Shown: positions 36,494 to 37,716 of the stretch, one piece after another
How positions within the stretch are numbered: the first letter of the stretch is position 1
Layout: every line of letters starts with the position of its first letter
Source of the DNA: JAWKTM01 sp041399085
GTDB lineage: Bacteria > Planctomycetota > Planctomycetia > Pirellulales > Pirellulaceae
DNA: 37,716 bases
Reading direction: 5' to 3'
NCBI GenBank assembly: GCA_041399085.1
Contig: JAWKTM010000071.1
Span: 1 to 37,716, forward strand
The notes under the pieces: model-generated
What the model was told of the DNA's origin: nothing
Databases searched by the model: none
Seen by the model: only the letters and a program-made list of their open reading frames with translations
Program-made: the position numbers and the translations under genes

Positions 36494-37716
36494 TTAGAAG
36501 TCTACCATGAAACGAGCGCCAAAGATGTCGTAATGACCCGAGCCGCCGGCGGGAATGACGGTTACGGGCGGATTACCCAAGTCCGTGGCACGCTTGCCTT
36601 GGTTGATTTCGCCGGTGATATAATTGAACTGCACGCGGCTGTAAGGGGTCCACCACCAGTTGACACCGGCCGTGAAACTTTCTCCCACGCCACCGAATAC
36701 CGTATCGTCCGTAAAGTCGGCATAGGAGTAGCGAGCTGCAATCTGCCAAGCTCCCCAACCGCCGCCGACGCCGCCGCGGCAACGATTCACCAGGAAGAAG
36801 TTCTCGAACGGCTTCACGCGGCCTAGCGTACCGGTGTCACGTTCCCACGGCGTGTGTTCGCCGGTCAGGAAGTAGGCCACATACACATAGCCACCGCCGA
36901 ATTGCAAGTCGTTCGCACCGTTGTTGCGGTTCACATTCACATGTTGGTATTCACCGACCACTTGCAACGGACCGACGTTCACAGCCCCTTCGAAGCCGAT
37001 CATCTGGTATGTGTCAGCATTGGGGATGGCGCTCGTGTCATACCAGCGTTGTACGGTGCGAGCCTCGGGACGCGTGCGAAAGCGAGCTTGATTCGATGCG
37101 CCACCGTCCGGCGTGGTGTATGGATTAGCCAATGTGCCGGATACGGCCCAGTGAGCATAACCGCGTCCGTCGGAGGTTTCGTCATACCAAATGGTGTTCG
37201 CCAAACGACCGGCCAACTCCATCTGATAGTCGTCCGACGTGTAATCGCCGTCGGCTTGGATATCTTCCATTAAGAAGGTGCCATAGCGCCAGTTCCATCG
37301 TTCGTCGTCGCTGACACCATAGGCGCACAACCCGAAGCGACGAGCGTCTTGATTGACCGCTTCGATGATGAACGGCCGTTCCAAGAAGACGTTGTAGCGG
37401 CTGCTGTTCAAGTGATCGAGACCGTATGGTCGCTTCTGATTACCAAGCAACACGGTTTGCAGAACGGGCAACTCTTTCCATCCGATATAGACGTCCTTGA
37501 ACGCCGGATCGTTGGGGTTGGCGAACTCCATCTCGATCTTATAGAGCATCGTTTCGAGAATGTCGCCCGCCACGCCGAACCGTACGCGGCGGAATGTGAA
37601 GCGATCGTTCGGATTGTTGTTGGGGTCGCCCGTCTCATAGGCGTTGGCCAAGTCCGACTCTTCCGGGAATCCCCAATAGTCCCAGTGGATACGCCCGCTC
37701 CATTTCTGCGTCGGCT
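36494..37716 (-). CDS. OprP/OprO-like outer-membrane porin (partial, N terminus beyond right edge)
   Basis: At least 407 residues are visible and the frame stays open to the right edge (…KWSGRIHWDYWGFPEESDLA). The order of motifs is that of phosphate-selective porins O and P: FRRVRFGVAGDI, MEFANPNDPAFKDVYIGW, GNQKRPYGLDHLNSSRY, FLERPFIIEAVNQDARRFG, and beta-strand repeats ending GHYDIFGARFMVDF. The final residue is phenylalanine, as in most barrel proteins sorted by the BAM machinery. In planctomycetes this family is common and substrate specificity should not be assumed to be phosphate. The Cys-rich gene follows on the same strand. Confidence 0.88.
   Translation of the reverse strand, partial: PTQKWSGRIHWDYWGFPEESDLANAYETGDPNNNPNDRFTFRRVRFGVAGDILETMLYKIEMEFANPNDPAFKDVYIGWKELPVLQTVLLGNQKRPYGLDHLNSSRYNVFLERPFIIEAVNQDARRFGLCAYGVSDDERWNWRYGTFLMEDIQADGDYTSDDYQMELAGRLANTIWYDETSDGRGYAHWAVSGTLANPYTTPDGGASNQARFRTRPEARTVQRWYDTSAIPNADTYQMIGFEGAVNVGPLQVVGEYQHVNVNRNNGANDLQFGGGYVYVAYFLTGEHTPWERDTGTLGRVKPFENFFLVNRCRGGVGGGWGAWQIAARYSYADFTDDTVFGGVGESFTAGVNWWWTPYSRVQFNYITGEINQGKRATDLGNPPVTVIPAGGSGHYDIFGARFMVDF

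Overview
The window looks like chromosomal DNA of a planctomycete, most likely of the Pirellulales type. The signs are a sigma factor/serine-threonine kinase pair with a TIGR03067-like domain, a Pirellula/Verrucomicrobium-type haem dehydrogenase (TIGR02604/TIGR02603 style) joined to a DUF6807-like domain, several secreted sulfatases, an N-anchored leucine-rich-repeat protein, a Cys-rich secreted protein and an OprP/OprO-like porin. No phage, transposase, integrase or CRISPR array was seen.

Layout. 1-7.1 kb: a partial LRR protein (minus) diverges from an ECF sigma factor overlapping a 1.6-kresidue receptor kinase (plus). 7.2-17.2 kb: an accessory block in which the structural genes are broken. 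These are a CstB-like persulfide dioxygenase-rhodanese, a cytochrome c dehydrogenase-DUF6807 fusion, two convergent truncated sulfatases and a DUF1254/DUF1214 protein. The two linked regulators, LacI-type and TetR-type, are intact. 17.6-17.8 kb: tRNA-Pro(CGG) with a hairpin downstream and a possible promoter. 17.9-25.6 kb (all minus): a debranching/glucoamylase-like glycosidase, a GT4 glycosyltransferase (both frameshifted), an intact alkaline phosphatase-superfamily/EEP fusion, and RNase D. 25.9-33.3 kb: LysR regulator, gltB and gltD, a complete NADPH-type glutamate synthase set. 33.4-37.7 kb (minus): a pentapeptide-repeat protein overlapping a second reading frame that may be its continuation, a terminator, a Cys-rich secreted protein and a partial porin.

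How the genes work together. The sigma factor and kinase overlap and probably form one envelope-sensing unit, because the kinase carries an anti-sigma-like HxxxCxxC motif at its N terminus, one transmembrane helix and a large outer part. LacI overlaps the dehydrogenase by ATGA and probably controls it. TetR sits just upstream of the DUF1254 gene and has two tandem palindromes over its own start codon. LysR lies 59 nt before gltB. The glycosidase-GT4-phosphatase/EEP run looks like one operon, possibly for glycolipid or polysaccharide metabolism.

Main caution. Many frameshifts between 7.2 and 25 kb lie in short homopolymers and change their length by one base. They could be sequencing or assembly errors rather than true gene decay. 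The long intact genes on either side, and the two larger deletions and the nonsense change in the sulfatase region, do not settle the matter.
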